The notes: generated from the letters alone by a model not told the origin. A stretch of 64,000 nt of DNA from Vandiemenella viatica (GCA_031002005.1 JARYHS010013630.1:26689112-26753111); one strand, 5' to 3'; shown: positions 11,339 through 23,596, counted from the stretch's first letter. A program made the numbers and translations.

Positions 11339-11886
11339 CTATTAGTAGGAATGATGTTAAAAACAGAATAGCACTAGCGGAAAGAGCCTCCATGAAAAAG
11401 AGAAATCTTATAGTTTCAAATATTGATCTAGGACTCAGAGAGAACTTTTTTAAAACTCTATGTGTGGAGCACAGCAGTTTATAGAAGCGAAGCATGGACT
11501 TTAGGAATACAAGAAAGTAGGAAAATTGAAGCATTTGGAATGTGGTGCTATAGAAGGATGTTGAAAATTAAGTGGAAGGATAAAGTACGAAACGAACAAG
11601 TTCTGGAAATCATGGGCGAGGAAAGAAGTTTGTGGAAGAGTCTTACAGAAAGAAGAGATAGGGTGGTAGGTCATATTTTGAAACACGCAGCATTGGTTAA
11701 TTTGCTTGTCTAGGGAAAAGTCGAAGGTAAGAACTGCAGAAGAAGATAGATATTATAAAATATTAGGCAGATGATTAAGGACGTAGGTTGTAACGGGTAT
11801 GTTCAGATTAAAAGGTTAGCGCAAGATATGAAGGGATTGAGAATTGCATCAAACCAGTCGAGAGACTGATGACAGCAAAAAGAAAT
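11339..11886 (+). pseudogene. LINE-D 3' fragment (RT C-terminus)
   Basis: Pieces in two frames read 'NDVKNRIALAERASMKKR', then 'AFGMWCYRRMLKIKWKDK', 'VRNEQVLEIMGEE' and 'RDRVVGHILKHA', which is the C-terminal region of a widespread endonuclease/reverse-transcriptase LINE of arthropods. A frameshift lies near 11465 and a stop after 'VNLLV'. The 3' end has the family tail CATCAAACCAGTCGAGAGAC and TGATGACAGCAAAAAG. Other copies lie at 18525-19510 (minus), 19530-19800 and 49200-49568. Confidence 0.8.
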
Positions 11887-12099
11887 TAGTCTATAAATCT
11901 GCATCGCGGCTACGACTGTATCTCCGTTTGTTCAGGCATCACTCGAAAACTACAGAACCAATTTGTATGGTGTTTACACAGTTTGAAATCTTATGGTCTA
12001 GGTTAAAATTTACGTGATATGGGAAAGTAGCAAGAACATTAAGTCGTTCTGGCAAAAACAGATTGACCCCAGAAATTATACTGCATCTCAAATGAACAC

Positions 12100-12300
12100 T
12101 CTACGAGACTGGCCTCGCATTCGGGAGGACACCGGTTCGAATCACCGACCGGGCACCCAGATTTGAATTTTCCATGGTTTCCCCAAATCACTCCAGGCAA
12201 ATGCCGGGATGCTTCCTTCAAAAAGGTTATGGTCGAATTCCTTCCTGTTCCTTGCCCCCAGTCCTTTCCCGCCTCTAATGACCTCGAATACACCGGAAAC
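12100..12300 (+). mobile_element. SINE-A copy
   Basis: Box B is GGTTCGAATCACC. The body follows with CCATGGTTTCCCCAAATCAC, TGCCGGGATGCTTCCTTCAA and TAATGACCTCGA. The box A half is truncated; the 3' end diverges after 12270. Confidence 0.85.
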
Positions 12301-13397
12301 GTCAATGAAACCACTCCATCAAAGATTAAAAGTCCGATAAGCGGAACGGAATTGTAGAATTTAATTTACGGTGAAGGTTGCAAAGATGTTACATTACAAA
12401 CGTTTATGCTTCTTGAAGAAAAACGTACGGCCATCTCATTACCCTCCAAGGCCTGCGTGGGAGAGGCAGACAGAGATAACGCTAGTGGGATAACCGACTC
12501 TCAGTTACCTGCACTGGGAACTGCTCGGCAGTTGGTTTGTCTACGTAGTGATTAGTATTTCACGACCACTGGGTTCAATTTGCCGTTACGAAAGACAGCT
12601 GTTACGCTCCCTAACAATGACTACGCACTTACACAGCTATCATTAACAACAGAGATTGCTTCATAAGCCCATAGATCACAGTCCTTGAACCTTTTTGCAG
12701 GGGTAGATTGGTGCAAGTCGTAACAGTATAGAAACATTTTATGCAGCATATTCCTAATAAACGCGTGCTGTCAACGTGAAAATTTTTCAGTAACTGACCT
12801 GAGAGATTTGTAAGTGGAATAAGAACACAGTGAGAATTCTGGAAGCATTTACCTAACTTTATAAGTCTTTTACGCAAGTGAAACGTCTTTATTTCACTTT
12901 AATCACAACAGAACATGTAAACCAATCAGAATTTTCTCTTCTACAACTTTTAACTGACCTACGAAAATACTGTAGGGTGGCTAGCAAACAATTCAAAAAC
13001 GAGCTCTATTGCTTTGCTTGTGTTATGAGCTACCAAGAAAAATTAACCGTTCGATCGTTGGTGAATAATATCGACCCTGAACAGTTGGCAACAGGTGTGC
13101 TCAGAAGAAGACAATGGATACAACAGATATGGATGCGGGGCGGAGCCGCAACCTTGCGGTGCCAAAGACGGAGGGGGTGCTAAACAAAAGATGGAAATGC
13201 TGTCACAAAGAGGAAAAAAGAGTTGGGAATGAAGAAAAAATGACGCAGTTATAGCTATTACGTAATCATTTTCGTATGCCCCAAACATAAAGAGAGAATC
13301 TTTCTAAGAAGAGTAAATTTATTGCAGTTGATTATTTGTTTGACTATGCAGGTATATATATCAGTATGAACAAGCATTAAGCTAGTAACCTTAAACC
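12301..13397. other. No feature recognised
   Basis: No coding or repeat signature I can name. A weak GGGTTCAATT box B-like string at about 12570 lacks a convincing box A. Confidence 0.5.
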
Positions 13398-13640
13398 GAG
13401 CGTGGTGGGCGAGTGGTTAGCGTTCTGGCCTCCCATTCGGGAGGACGGCGGTTCGAATCCCCGTCCGGGCATCCAGATTTGGGTTTTCCATGGTTTCCCC
13501 AAATCACTCCAGACGAATGCCGGGATGCTTCCTTCAAAAAAGCCCTGGCCAAATTCCTTCCCGTTCCTTTTCTCCAGTCCTTTCCCGCCTCTAATGACCT
13601 CGACGTCGACGAGGCGTAAAGGCGCAAGTAAAAAAAAACT
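13398..13640 (+). mobile_element. SINE-A copy, best-preserved
   Basis: Full-length, about 240 bp. The tRNA-like head GAGCGTGGTGGGCGAGTGG with box A-like GTGGGCGAGTGG is followed by GCGGTTCGAATCCCCG (box B). The body follows (CATCCAGATTTGGGTTTTCC, CCAAATCACTCCAGACGAAT, CCGGGATGCTTCCTTC), then TAATGACCTCGACGTCGACG and an A-rich tail. Transcribed by RNA polymerase III if active, and mobilised by a partner LINE. About ten copies or pieces are present in this window, in both orientations. Confidence 0.93.
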
Positions 13641-13929
13641 TTAAACTTTACGAACCTATTTCACAAAGCAGTTAAAGCAAATATGGTTAAAAATTAAAGT
13701 CAGACTAGTTTGACAACGGTGATAGATAAGTTGATGGAGAAACTACATCAGAAATGTCTGCGAGGAAAGAAATTGGTTTTCATAACGCCAACATGGCTTC
13801 GGGCATGAATATCTATGTGAATGTCAGTTAGGCAACATATTTCGGATCAAAGTGACAAGAGAGGTTAAATTGATAGTGTACCAATACATCTCTCCAACAT
13901 ACTTCACAGAAATAAAATAATCTTGCATA

Positions 13930-15432
13930 AGGTAGAATCATTGAAGTGGATAAAAAAGTGACTTCCTGGATAGGAGCATTCTTAAAAGACAGAAAGGAGG
14001 GAGTTAAGGCAGGAAATATGGTATTAAAAGAAAAGGAAGTTAAAACGGGAGTGCCACAGGGTAGCGTGTTGGGGCCGTTGATATTCGTTATTCTAACGAA
14101 TGATTGTGTTCATGATTCGCGCGTAGTAACAATATAGTTTTCATATTATAGTAAATATCCACGCTTCTTTTTGTACTTCATGTATTTTCAAACATTTCCT
14201 TTTTCTTATTTACAGATTTCTTTTTGGTGTGTCATACCAGATCACAAACGAACAACTGAACTCATATTCTCATAATTATGTTATTTCAAAGACATTATTA
14301 CATAATAACATCAACGATATTATTACAATCTATGCACTTCATACCTCTGTGGCATTAGCCCCGGTTGTTATTAAGATACAAAAATTAATTTACATTTTAG
14401 TAATATTTGGTGTCATACGGTTTACAGCGATGTGAGATTGTTTACAAGTGACTTAATAGAACTAACGAATGATTGTGTTCATGATTCGCGTGTAGTAACA
14501 ATATAGTTTTCATATTATAGTAAATATCCACGCTTCTTTTTGTACTTCATGTATTTTCAAACATTTCCTTTTTCTTATTTACAGATTTCTTTTTGGTGTG
14601 TCATACCAGATCACAAACGAACAACTGAACTCATATTCTCATAATTATGTTATTTCAAAGACATTATTACACAATAACATCAACGATATTATTACAATCT
14701 ATGCACTTCATACCTCTGTGGCATTAGCCCCGGTTGTTATTAAGATACAAAAATTAATTTACATTTTAGTAATATTTGGTGTCATAGGTTTTACAGCGAT
14801 AAGTGAGATTGTTTGCAAGTGACTTAATAGAATTAAAACGGGAGTGATTTGGACAGGATATCTACCTGGATAGGTCAACATGGAATAAAAATAAATGGAA
14901 AAAAGCGTCAGCTTATTAGGTACACAGAGAAAAAGCTAAGGATTGATAATGGTTATAAGGTGGGGAAAGAATTTCGTGTTGAAGATTTGAAGTATAAATA
15001 TCTTGGCATAGCATTTGTTATTAAACTCAACTAATCGTAACACCTAGGCAGGTGGTGAACAAAGAACTTAAAATATTCTTTTATTCAAGAGGGTGATATG
15101 TGGATGTACCAGAAAAGGAATTGGGTTACAAAATCTTGGTCAGAACATTGCTTGAATATGGTAGTGTAGTGTTGGACCAACATTTTGGGTATCAAATACA
15201 GGTGTTGGAGGTAGTACAAAGAAGAGCTGTTAAAGTTGACTACCGAAATTACTGCAGAACACAATCAGTAACTGATATGATGAAGGAGCTGAAATCGGAT
15301 TCATTGGAAGATAGGAGAAGGGTGAAGAGAGTGCTAGGATTATACAAGGCCTATATTGGTGATGAGGCGTGGAAAGGTATTGGTGGAAGGATTAAGAGTA
15401 GTAGGGAAAGAAAAAAAATACTATGGTACTGA
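13930..15432 (+). pseudogene. LINE-B ORF2 relic, split by a tandem duplication
   Basis: The 5' piece (13946-14090) reads 'VTSWIGAFLKDRKEG' and 'GVPQGSVLGPLIF', reverse-transcriptase motif 4 and approach to the catalytic YADD. The YADD segment itself is missing; a 2 x 369-bp duplication stands in its place. After it (14849-15034) come 'STWIGQHGIKING' and 'FRVEDLKYKYLGI', and then (15100-15432) the thumb 'YKILVRTLLEYGSVVLD', 'VVQRRAVK' and 'RRRVKRVLGLYKAY'. Several stops. The same family is at 17152-17830, 56865-57238, 58036-58225 and 59120-59340. CR1/Jockey-group. Confidence 0.85.
14092..14828. repeat. 369-bp tandem duplication inserted in LINE-B
   Basis: Two head-to-tail units (about 14092-14460 and 14461-14828) are near-identical; I see only a handful of differences (for example CGCGCGTAG/CGCGTGTAG, CATAATAACA/CACAATAACA, and one small indel near 14430/14799). 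AT-rich with one open stretch per unit (14229, 14598) of unknown type. Sequence resumes in LINE-B right after unit 2. Confidence 0.9.
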
Positions 15433-16033
15433 GATTTTTTTTATTTTTTTTTAATTGAATTTCCGTATTGTTTCCACAAACTATATACAACATAAGATGG
15501 GTACAATACGTAATAAGAAGCCATTCATGTCCGAGGAAGGTCTCGAACAGGCGAGCCCCTGCGTTGCGCTAGTCCTACGCGGCCGTCATCGGCTTCAAAA
15601 ATGTTTGCCTGAGTGTATCTAAAACCACGCATCATCTGTCTGAAGCGACTGCGTAAAGTGATTCTTAACAGGCGCTTGTGTGAGCGAGGTCCTTGCTCGC
15701 AATGACGGAAAACCAAGCAACTAGGGTGAGAATGCAGCAGTCTTACCCCTTACAAAGTGCAAAAAATCAAGAGCTCTTGCTGCGCTGCCAAGAGACGACG
15801 GAAATCGTAAAACTGCTGTGGAATGAGAAACCTGGTCATGTGTGGGTGTGCGGGTATGGCCCGTCTTACGGGAGGTAATGAGGCATACACTCAACAACTC
15901 ACATCTCAAAGTCCATTAACATCTCACAAAGGCACTGTGTAAGTTTATTTTTTTTATTTTTAGAAATGATATAATAAATTAGTTCGTTTTCGGTTCTTCT
16001 TTATAATCTTACCTTCATCTCTCTTTTTTTTAA
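15433..16033. other. No gene; possible tRNA-like head at 15535-15600 (minus)
   Basis: On the minus strand, TAGCGCAACGCAGG and TGTTCGAGACC are spaced like polymerase III box A and B, suggesting a fourth SINE head, but no second copy is in the window to confirm it. Confidence 0.3.
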
Positions 16034-16281
16034 CGAGCGTGGCGCTGTAACGGTTAGCGTTCTTGCCTCGCATTCGGGAGGACGGCGGTTCGAATCACCG
16101 TCCGGGCATCCAGATTTGGGTTTTCTATGGTTTCCCAAATCACTCCAGGCAAATGCCGGGATGCTTCCTTCAAAAGGCCATGGCCGAATTCCTTCCCATT
16201 CCTTGCCCCCATCCTTGCCCCCCATCCTTTCCCGTCTCTAAAAGACCTCGCTGTTGAGAGACGTAAAGCAGTTAAAAAAAT
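16034..16281 (+). mobile_element. SINE-A copy, nearly full length
   Basis: Head CGAGCGTGGCGCTGTAACGG, box B GCGGTTCGAATCACCG, complete body and tail. It differs from the 13398 copy by a shorter run after GGTTTCCC and a duplicated CCTTGCCCCC stretch at about 16201-16220. Confidence 0.9.
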
Positions 16282-16329
16282 AATCTTATTTTTTACCTAT
16301 ATAAAATAAATTATACTAATTAATAATTA

Positions 16330-16825
16330 AGTTTCCAGCGTCAGATTAGTTCAAATAGGATCATTATTTAACCATCTATGTCCACCGCTGGTTTTTCTTA
16401 CGATGCCGCCGCTGTAAATCAAACTGCTATTAAAAAAACATACCAAATGTTCTTTAAGAATCAACTCAACTTTCTTATAATCTCAATTTCACTTTCAAAT
16501 GACAATCAGTTATCTAATACAACTTTCATGTTTCACTAACTTCATCGTTATACTAATCTTCTGCCCTCAGGGTAATATTTTCCATTACAAATTCTGCCAA
16601 GATTTATTACAGCTTCTCGGTTAAGCTTTTTTCCGACCACACCTTCTCTAATTTCATTTTCTCTTCAACAACTTTTTTCTTCAACAGTTCTTTTTCACCA
16701 AAGATCTCGTATACCTCTGTTGACATTCTGTGAGCTTAGAAACTCAAAAATAACAAATTTACTAATATTAAAAACCACAAATGGTGAGGTTGTTTACCTC
16801 ACAACTTCCACAAAATAATTTTGTG
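16330..16825 (-). repeat. Dispersed repeat G (minus), possible coiled-coil relic
   Basis: Matches 36485-36904 in reverse: TGTGAGGT-ACAACCTCAC, then TTTGTG-TTTT, a K/E-rich open stretch, and CCTGAGGGCAGAAG. On the minus strand the open stretch begins with a methionine at about 16727 and reads 'GEKELLKKKVVEEKMKLEK', a heptad-like coiled coil, before stops. Family unknown. Confidence 0.55.
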
Positions 16826-17151
16826 TTTTGACGTGAATAGCATTTCCTCGGAAGCTACAATACTATACAATTTTTTCATCTAACTGCTAACCGTTTAATA
16901 CCGTCGGCAGAACCACATGCAATTAAAACTTATGCAACTGTTACTTTTGTACGTTTTCTTTAGTAAGTTCCTCTCAGGATGAATAATATTCTTTTCGGTA
17001 TGAATAAAATCATCTACGGAAAATAGCCGAGTGAGTCTATCGAAAGGATTAAACCCCGAGAAAACCTCCAGCCTTACATTATTTTCAGTATTTTAGAGAT
17101 AATTGTCTTTTAAGTCTAGCTCACTGTTTATAACTATAATGTCGCAGATCT

Positions 17152-17830
17152 CTCCTCGATTTTAAATTAATTTTAATTTAATTTAATTTTAATTGCGATT
17201 GAGCGCATTGCCAGTTCACTTGGTCATCTAATTACCCCATTTTTTTAAAATTATCTTATATAATTTGAGAGTTAAATTCCTCCCCCATCTACTTTTGCGA
17301 TTTAAAATTTTTAATTTTAAATTCCTTCAAAGTTTTTGGTAAATTATTCATCACTTCATTTCGTAATTTGTTACAATCCCTGACGCCCTTACCTAAAAAG
17401 GAAAATTTTCGCAATCCCTTATGCATGATATCGAATGTCAGCTTCTGGTCATGGTCATCTTTCCCCTTCCATGTACTATTCCTAATTCTTTCACCAATAT
17501 CCCTCCAAGCCACATCTCCATCATATGCCCAGTACATTCCCAGCACTCTCTTCACCCTCCTACTGTCCTCCAATTACTCCAAATAAAATTCCTTTATCAT
17601 ATCAGTTACTGACTGGGTCCTGCCATAATTTTCAGAAACCAATTTAGCTGCTCTTCTTTGCACACCTTCCAAGTCCCGTATTTGATATGCAAAATGTGGG
17701 TCCCAAACAACACCACCATATTCAACCAATGGTCTGACCAAAGTTTTGTAACTCAATTCCCTAACCTCTCTGGTACATTTTCTCATAATATAATGCATAC
17801 TCTACCGTACTTCTCTTTTTTGTTACTTTT
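17152..17830 (-). pseudogene. LINE-B ORF2 C-terminus and 3' tail
   Basis: Reading on the minus strand: 'YKTLVRPLVEYGGVVWD', 'GVQRRAAKLVSENYGRTQS', a stop or frameshift near 17574, then 'SRRVKRVLGMYWAYDGD' and 'LGKGVRDCNKLRNEVMN', the usual end of this CR1/Jockey-group ORF2. The 3' end is a (TTAAA)n-type tail at 17155-17195. 5' truncated. Confidence 0.85.
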
Positions 17831-18524
17831 ATTTAAAGAGTTCCATCGGTTATATCACTACAACGGAACTATGCATGTTTAACTTTACCACTCGTTCATT
17901 CCGCAGATTCTCGGATATTATGAAACTAGTCAACACAGCTTAACATTAACGTAAATTTTTTTTACAAATAAACTTTTCACTTTAAGTCAAACTATTTCCA
18001 TAAATTTAGCAGCTCCTTCTATCTGCTTCTGTATCATCCAACCATGTTATTCATGCCTCCTCCTCTCCATTAATTATCATATACATCGTCATCTCCTTGG
18101 TTTCGTGTCCACTCCGCCCGGTTTATTCTTAGCTGCCAAAGACGCTCCCAAAAATGCCATTAATTTATTGATGTTCACAAATTATAATACACATTATCAA
18201 CCACATTTCTGTATATATCTACATTAATAGGTTGTCATGATGTATGATCCCTACATCTACTTTACTATGTATAGTGATAGCCTAGTTTTACAGATACTTA
18301 AAAATTATTACGTTAAATTCCAGTGACCAAAGGCCACCATATATTCCCAGTCTGTCTCGCAACTTCAAAGCACGATGAGCAAAGCTTTGTGGGTTATAAT
18401 TTATTAGGGACAACTCTCACTATCGACTGACCCCACGGGGCACTCCGCAAACTGGGACGAGATAAAAAGCTACAAGAGTTTCGTGTTTCATATTTATGAC
18501 AGAGGGATGTGTAGATTGGAATTT
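17831..18524. other. No feature recognised
   Basis: AT-rich; nothing assignable. Confidence 0.5.
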
Positions 18525-19510
18525 TTTTTCCGGTCATCAGTCTTTCGACTGATTGGATACAATCCTCCATTTCTTTCAATCTTGTGCCTACTTCTTCATG
18601 TCTACATACTCCTTACGACCCACGTCCTTAATTATCTGCTCCATATAATCTAATCTCTGTCTTCCTCTACAGTTCTTAGCTTTGACTGTTCCCTCCACTA
18701 ACAAATTAACCAATCCAGAATGTCTTAAAATATGACCTTCTTTCTGTAAGCTTCTTCCACAAACTTCTTTCCTCACCCATCATTTCCAAAATTCGTTCAT
18801 TTCGTACTATGTCTGTCCACTTAATTTTCAGCATTCTTCTGTAGCACCACATTTCAAATGCATCAATTTTATTTCTTTATGGTATTACTGAAGTCCAAGT
18901 TTCGCTACCATAAAGTGCTGTGGTCCACACATAGAGTTTTAAAAAGTTCTCTCCAATTCCTATATCAATATTTGAAACTAAAAGTTTTCTCTTTTTCATG
19001 AAGGCTTTTTTTGCTAGTGTTATTCTGCTTTTAACATCATTCTTGCTTCGACCATCGGTTGTAATTTTGCCTCCCAAGTGGAAGAGTTCACTTACTTCTC
19101 CTATTGCATCCGATCCTATTTTTATATTTAATTTACTAGTATTGGTATCATTTCTGCTACATTTAATCACTTTTGTCTTGTTTTGATTTATATTCAGTCC
19201 AAAATCTTCCTTCAGTACTTTTTTCATGCCATTCAGTAACTTCTCAATATCCTCAGCCCGTTCTGCTAACAAGACAATGTCATTGGTAAATCGTAGCATA
19301 CTGATTTTTTATCCCTGAACATTAATACCACATGAATTTTTTTTTTATTTCCTTTATTGCTTCTTCTACATACAAGTTGAATATTAACGGGGATAGACTA
19401 CAACCTTGTCTCACACCCATTTTAAATGATGCATGTCCCTCATTATTCTCTACTTTTATTACAACTACTTGATTCTTATATAATTTCTAAAGTAGTCTTC
19501 TATCTCGAGA
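18525..19510 (-). pseudogene. LINE-D reverse transcriptase, C-terminal half
   Basis: From high to low coordinates: 'GVRQGCSLSPLIFNLYVEE' (RT motif 4), the catalytic segment read here as 'RFTNDIVLLAE' where the family has F/YADD, then 'NINQNKTKVIKCSR', 'HLGGKITTDGRSKNDVKSR', 'KLYVWTTALYGSETWT', a frame change near 18877, and a tail ending at the CAGTCGAAAGACTGATGACC block. The first catalytic aspartate of the box is replaced by asparagine, so this copy cannot polymerise. Longest LINE-D copy in the window. Confidence 0.85.
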
Positions 19511-19529
19511 TTTAAGACCTGACTTCTTG

Positions 19530-19800
19530 GAGTTAAGGAATACCAGAAATAATGAAAAGTGAAGAATCTGAAATGTGGTGCACTGCAAGGATGCTGATAC
19601 TTAAGTGGACGGATGTAGCACGCAAAGAACATATTTTGAATGTGATGGGTGGGGAATGAAGTTTATGGAAGAGTCTTATATAAAGCAGAAACACAATGGT
19701 GGAACAAATACTGCACTGGGTAGTTTGTTGTTCGAGAAACACTCTAAGAAATAAAGCCTAGAAGAAGACAAGAACTGGAATATATTCTTACAAGGTGTGG
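19530..19800 (+). pseudogene. LINE-D 3' fragment, opposite strand
   Basis: Degraded match to the 11520-11760 region (GGAATACCAGAAATAATG, GAAATGTGGTGCA, AGGATGCTGA, GTTTATGGAAGAGTCTTA). It sits immediately beyond the 5' end of the minus-strand LINE-D, so two family members lie head to head. Multiple stops. Confidence 0.65.
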
Positions 19801-20864
19801 TATATTGTAACATGAATAAAAGATTTTATACAAGAAATGTATGTTCTGCCATTTTTTTTTTTTTTTTTTTTTTTTTCAAAGTTCCGCTTATACCAATAAC
19901 AACTTTTGTAGAATATTCTTGAACTAAGTTCGTTCAAAAAGATTAGCAGGTTTCCCCTCTATGCAAGATCTATAAAATTTTCTCTCAGCAACTTTATCAA
20001 TATGCAACTATTATTTCCAAACTTCTAAATCCTCTTCTCGATTATCATAAGTTTTTTTCGCTCGACCTCTCTACCAACAATACCCTCACTTGTTCTTTTT
20101 TTAGAGATACTATATTTTCCAACATTTCAAAGCAAATAATCTCTATTAGACCTGCTATTCTTTTAATTTTTATTAATTCCATCAATTTTTATTTTCCTAC
20201 CATTACGGTCTTCATCTGTCTAAACGTGTAATTTTACTTATTTTAAGGAACTGGTATGTTACAATATGAAGCGGATAATAATTGTAATGGATATCATGAA
20301 GAGATTAGTAGAAGACAGGAAGAAGTGCATCAAACCTTCCAAGAGACTGATGAGAGAAATAAAGAAACATCTTCGCAAAAACAGGTTGTTTGCCATCAAC
20401 TGAACTCATTAATCTTTTTCTTTTTAATTCGTCTTTTTGTTTTTTCGACAATCTTGTCTGTTAAGTGAAACCACAAGCCCATCAAAGGCACTCGAGTGGT
20501 TGTCTTGAATTACCTTCAAGTATCCAGAGAGGTGTTGCTCTTGTACTTTCACAATCATTTTACCCCGATGACTACGTTTCAAGAGGTCCGGAAGTAATTT
20601 AGTCTATTTCTGACTGCACGATGTGTATGTGCCTCGTGACAGATTTTCATGCACAACTTAATTCGAGCAATTATGAAGTAATTTGCTCCTATCCGTTCCA
20701 AATTAATGTCTTCCTATGAATAGGCTGTGTCCTCTCGCATTATTAAGTCTTTTTTATTGCAAAACATAAGAACAAGACTATCAACTTAACTAACAATCAC
20801 ACAAATACAAGCTACATACTTCTCTTCCGCTGCTAAATAAAAACTCCCCTCGCCATTCACGAGA
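19801..20864. other. No gene; poly(T) tract and LINE-D tail scrap
   Basis: A T run at about 19852-19877. At 20326-20365 the string CATCAAACCTTCCAAGAGAC with TGATGAGAGAAATAAAGAAA is a LINE-D-type 3' tail. The rest is unassigned. Confidence 0.5.
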
Positions 20865-21030
20865 TCTTGTGACCTGGTGACAGAATCTCGTCTTGCCGCG
20901 CCTATTCGTGGCTGGACTCTAATGTGTAATGTGGAATCCAAGGAACCTCCTAGTGTCCTCATGCGAACAAAGCAAAACCGGTTAAAGCTCGTGACAGCAC
21001 GGGACGTTCGAACCGGGCGCCATCAATTTT
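20865..21030 (-). mobile_element. SINE-B-related relic
   Basis: GACCTGGTGACAGAATCTCG and a tRNA-like GGGACGTTCGAACCGGG on the minus strand resemble the layout of the SINE-B copies at 23597 and 54705. Strongly diverged. Confidence 0.4.
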
Positions 21031-21267
21031 ACTGCAAATCGTAACCTACAGCCGACACTAAATTATAGCAATGATTTCATATCAAAATATTTTACATTTA
21101 GTAATTTGTTTTTACTAAGCGATCACCCAATGTCGAGTACAGAACACTTCGAAGTATCATTTCAGTAATTACCATCTGGTAATAGTCGTAATATTTGATC
21201 CTAATAATATATTTTTGTTAGCCCGTCGCGTTGGCTCATGTGGTTGTGGCGCCGTGATGATCCCATT

Positions 21268-21499
21268 TTTTTCTTATGGCTTTACGCCTCGTCGACGTCG
21301 AGGTCATTAGAGGCGGGATGGGACTGGGGACAAGGAACGGGAAGGAATTTGGCGATGGCCTTTTGAAGGAGGCATCCCGGCTTTCACCTGGATTCGGGAG
21401 AAACCGAGGAAAACCCAAATCTGGATGCCCGGACGGGGATTCGAACTGGTGTCCGACCGAATGCGAGGCCAGAGCGTTACCGCTCACCCACCGCGCTCG
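21268..21499 (-). mobile_element. SINE-A copy
   Basis: Full-length on the minus strand. The tail end is GGCTTTACGCCTCGTCGACG, body CATCTAGAT-type blocks are present in reverse, and box B is seen as GGGGATTCGAACTGG. The head ends at CACCCACCGCGCTCG. Confidence 0.9.
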
Positions 21500-22291
21500 A
21501 TGCACCTGATCTTGTCTGACGCGTGACTAGAGGTTAGCTAGTTCCAGTCCTGGTGGTGGGAAAAAATTTCTTCATCACGTCTGGGTGGGCAGCGTAGGAG
21601 AGTTGGTTGGCACATTACCTGATCACCAGAATGTGCGCCCAAGTCCTGCGTCAAATCGCAATCATCTCCACATTGCGTATAGCGTGATGACATACGACAG
21701 CATCTATGATGATTTTTCCGTGCCCCCCCCCCCCTTTTTCCTTCCTGGTGTCTTTCGGAAGAGTTGGTTTGGCGAGGGCAGTAGCGGAAATACATCGTCC
21801 ATTTGCTTATTTTGCTGGCTACGACTGGTGAGATACGATTAGATAATTAAATAAAAAAAGTTTTTAATAAACCATGTTTTTATAACGGACAAAAATATAT
21901 AAAATAATTTATATAATCCTTATGAAGGATAAAACCACATACAGATTTCTAACTTCTAAATTGTTCTGAAAATTTATGCTTGGAAATTTTTGATAGGTAT
22001 TAAAATACTTGTGAGATTGGTGACGAAAAACATTGGGTGCATGCAACAGATAATTGATGCATTAATAGCTCTACTAACTTCTTAATTGCACCGCAAATAA
22101 TGTGAACTGATAAGTAAGTTATTTCATTCATAACTACTATCTACACTTCTTATAGTTATTTATTCGAGTTTTTTTTAATAGAAAACATTTAACTGGGTTA
22201 TTTCCATCCCAGGGAAATAAGGAACAAAAAAAGAATTATGCATATCCATCGTTTGAATCATAAGTTATAGTCTTTAATTGGAACAAAATTC
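21500..22291. other. No gene; C-rich run at 21721-21735
   Basis: 21540-21840 has the look of a dispersed repeat (GGTGGGAAAAAATTTCTTCA, ACATACGACAGCATCTATGA) but no second copy is in the window. The rest is AT-rich. Confidence 0.4.
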
Positions 22292-22625
22292 CAATAGAAA
22301 AAAGTGTTTTTACTTCTGCCAGAAATCTTCAGGCAGCATTTCCAATTTTTCCCCGTCTAAAAACATTATTCAGACTGCTGCAAACATTTTTTTAAAAAAT
22401 TAGCCTAATAGGTCCAAAAAAAAAAGGATTTCAGTTTTCTCCGAATTTTATAATTTTCCGGGCAACTTTTCCAATTTTTCATTAACTGAAAACATTATAC
22501 GGACTATTATGACCATTTAAAAAAATTAGCCAAATCTGTCAATAGAAAAGAGTTCTTTCACTTTTTTCCGAATTTTCAAATTTTCCGGACAACGTTTCCC
22601 ATTTTTTTCCCATTTTCATGCATTG
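22292..22625. repeat. Diverged tandem repeat, about 122 bp x 2.7
   Basis: Three successive units (22292, 22414, 22537) share in order TTTCCAATTTTT, an AAAACATTAT block, a TTTAAAAAAATTAGCC block, and between units CAATAGAAAA. Identity is low, so the array is old. Confidence 0.6.
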
Positions 22626-23596
22626 TCATCCTGTTCTGAGCTATAGTCAAAATTTCAAGTCTCTAGCTCATCGAGAAGTTAGTTTAAAATCAATTACTGA
22701 ATTCTTCCAGGACAGACAAAGCCCAAAGCGAGTTAATAAAAACATTTAAAAAAATAAGGTGCCGTAATGAATTTTTTTATCCCTCGGCCGTTCTGGAGTA
22801 GAAAATAGTTTTGGTCCGAAGCACCCTCTCCCACCCACAATTTTATAAACTGCAGAGTACAACTGTAGATGTAGATGAAGGTAGAATGTGTCCTGCCAGT
22901 GTTTCAGTGGAGACAGTCCAGATGCAACCGACCCGACCCAGCACTCAATTCATGCAAATCCCGACTAGCATCAGAGCCTGGATCCTCCCACGCTCACCTC
23001 GTCCTGTTCCCGCTCTTCATCACCGAGTCGCCGCTCATTTGTCGCATTTCGGGCGTGACGGTATTAACGGCGGCTTACATTAACGAGCAGATCTGGGAGT
23101 GTCAGCGTAGGCGGGCAGTTAGAACGTTCACAGCATCTTGACGAGATCCGAGAAGAGCGAGGTGATGCAAGTGACCTCCACACATCAGGTGATTCACCAG
23201 CAACTCACGTAGTTACGCGTATTCAGTTAAACTACTGCACAGATAAATAGTCATCGTTCTTCCAGTGGGTCGTAATTACTTACTCCCAAACAAGTGTCGT
23301 TCCTTTTCGATTCATATCTCGAAGAATCTCTCAGCCAACATCTGATTTACGTTGCTACATAGGGTGCGAAAAACTATACGAAACAATAATGCATGCAGTT
23401 TATTCTTCTCCGACCCATTCTGAATTAAGAAGATGCCTATATGCAGTTAAAAAATAAAAATAAAATGATAAAAAAATAAAATAAAAAATTGGAAGTCATT
23501 GGGGGCTGTCGACAGAATTAAAACTACAAATTCCATACACGCAATACATCTTACTTATAGCTACAGATACAGTAAATAATAATAACTCTGTTTGGA
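22626..23596. other. No feature recognised
   Basis: GC-richer stretch 22800-23140 has overlapping open frames without recognisable motifs. Confidence 0.5.

Noticed and set aside
13398..13470. tRNA gene
   Set aside because: Box A and box B are present, but the sequence continues into a repeated SINE body and recurs many times; the cloverleaf is degraded.
14205..14218. Splice acceptor TTTCTTATTTACAG in each 369-bp unit
   Set aside because: Pyrimidine-AG strings are common in AT-rich DNA and no coding exon follows.
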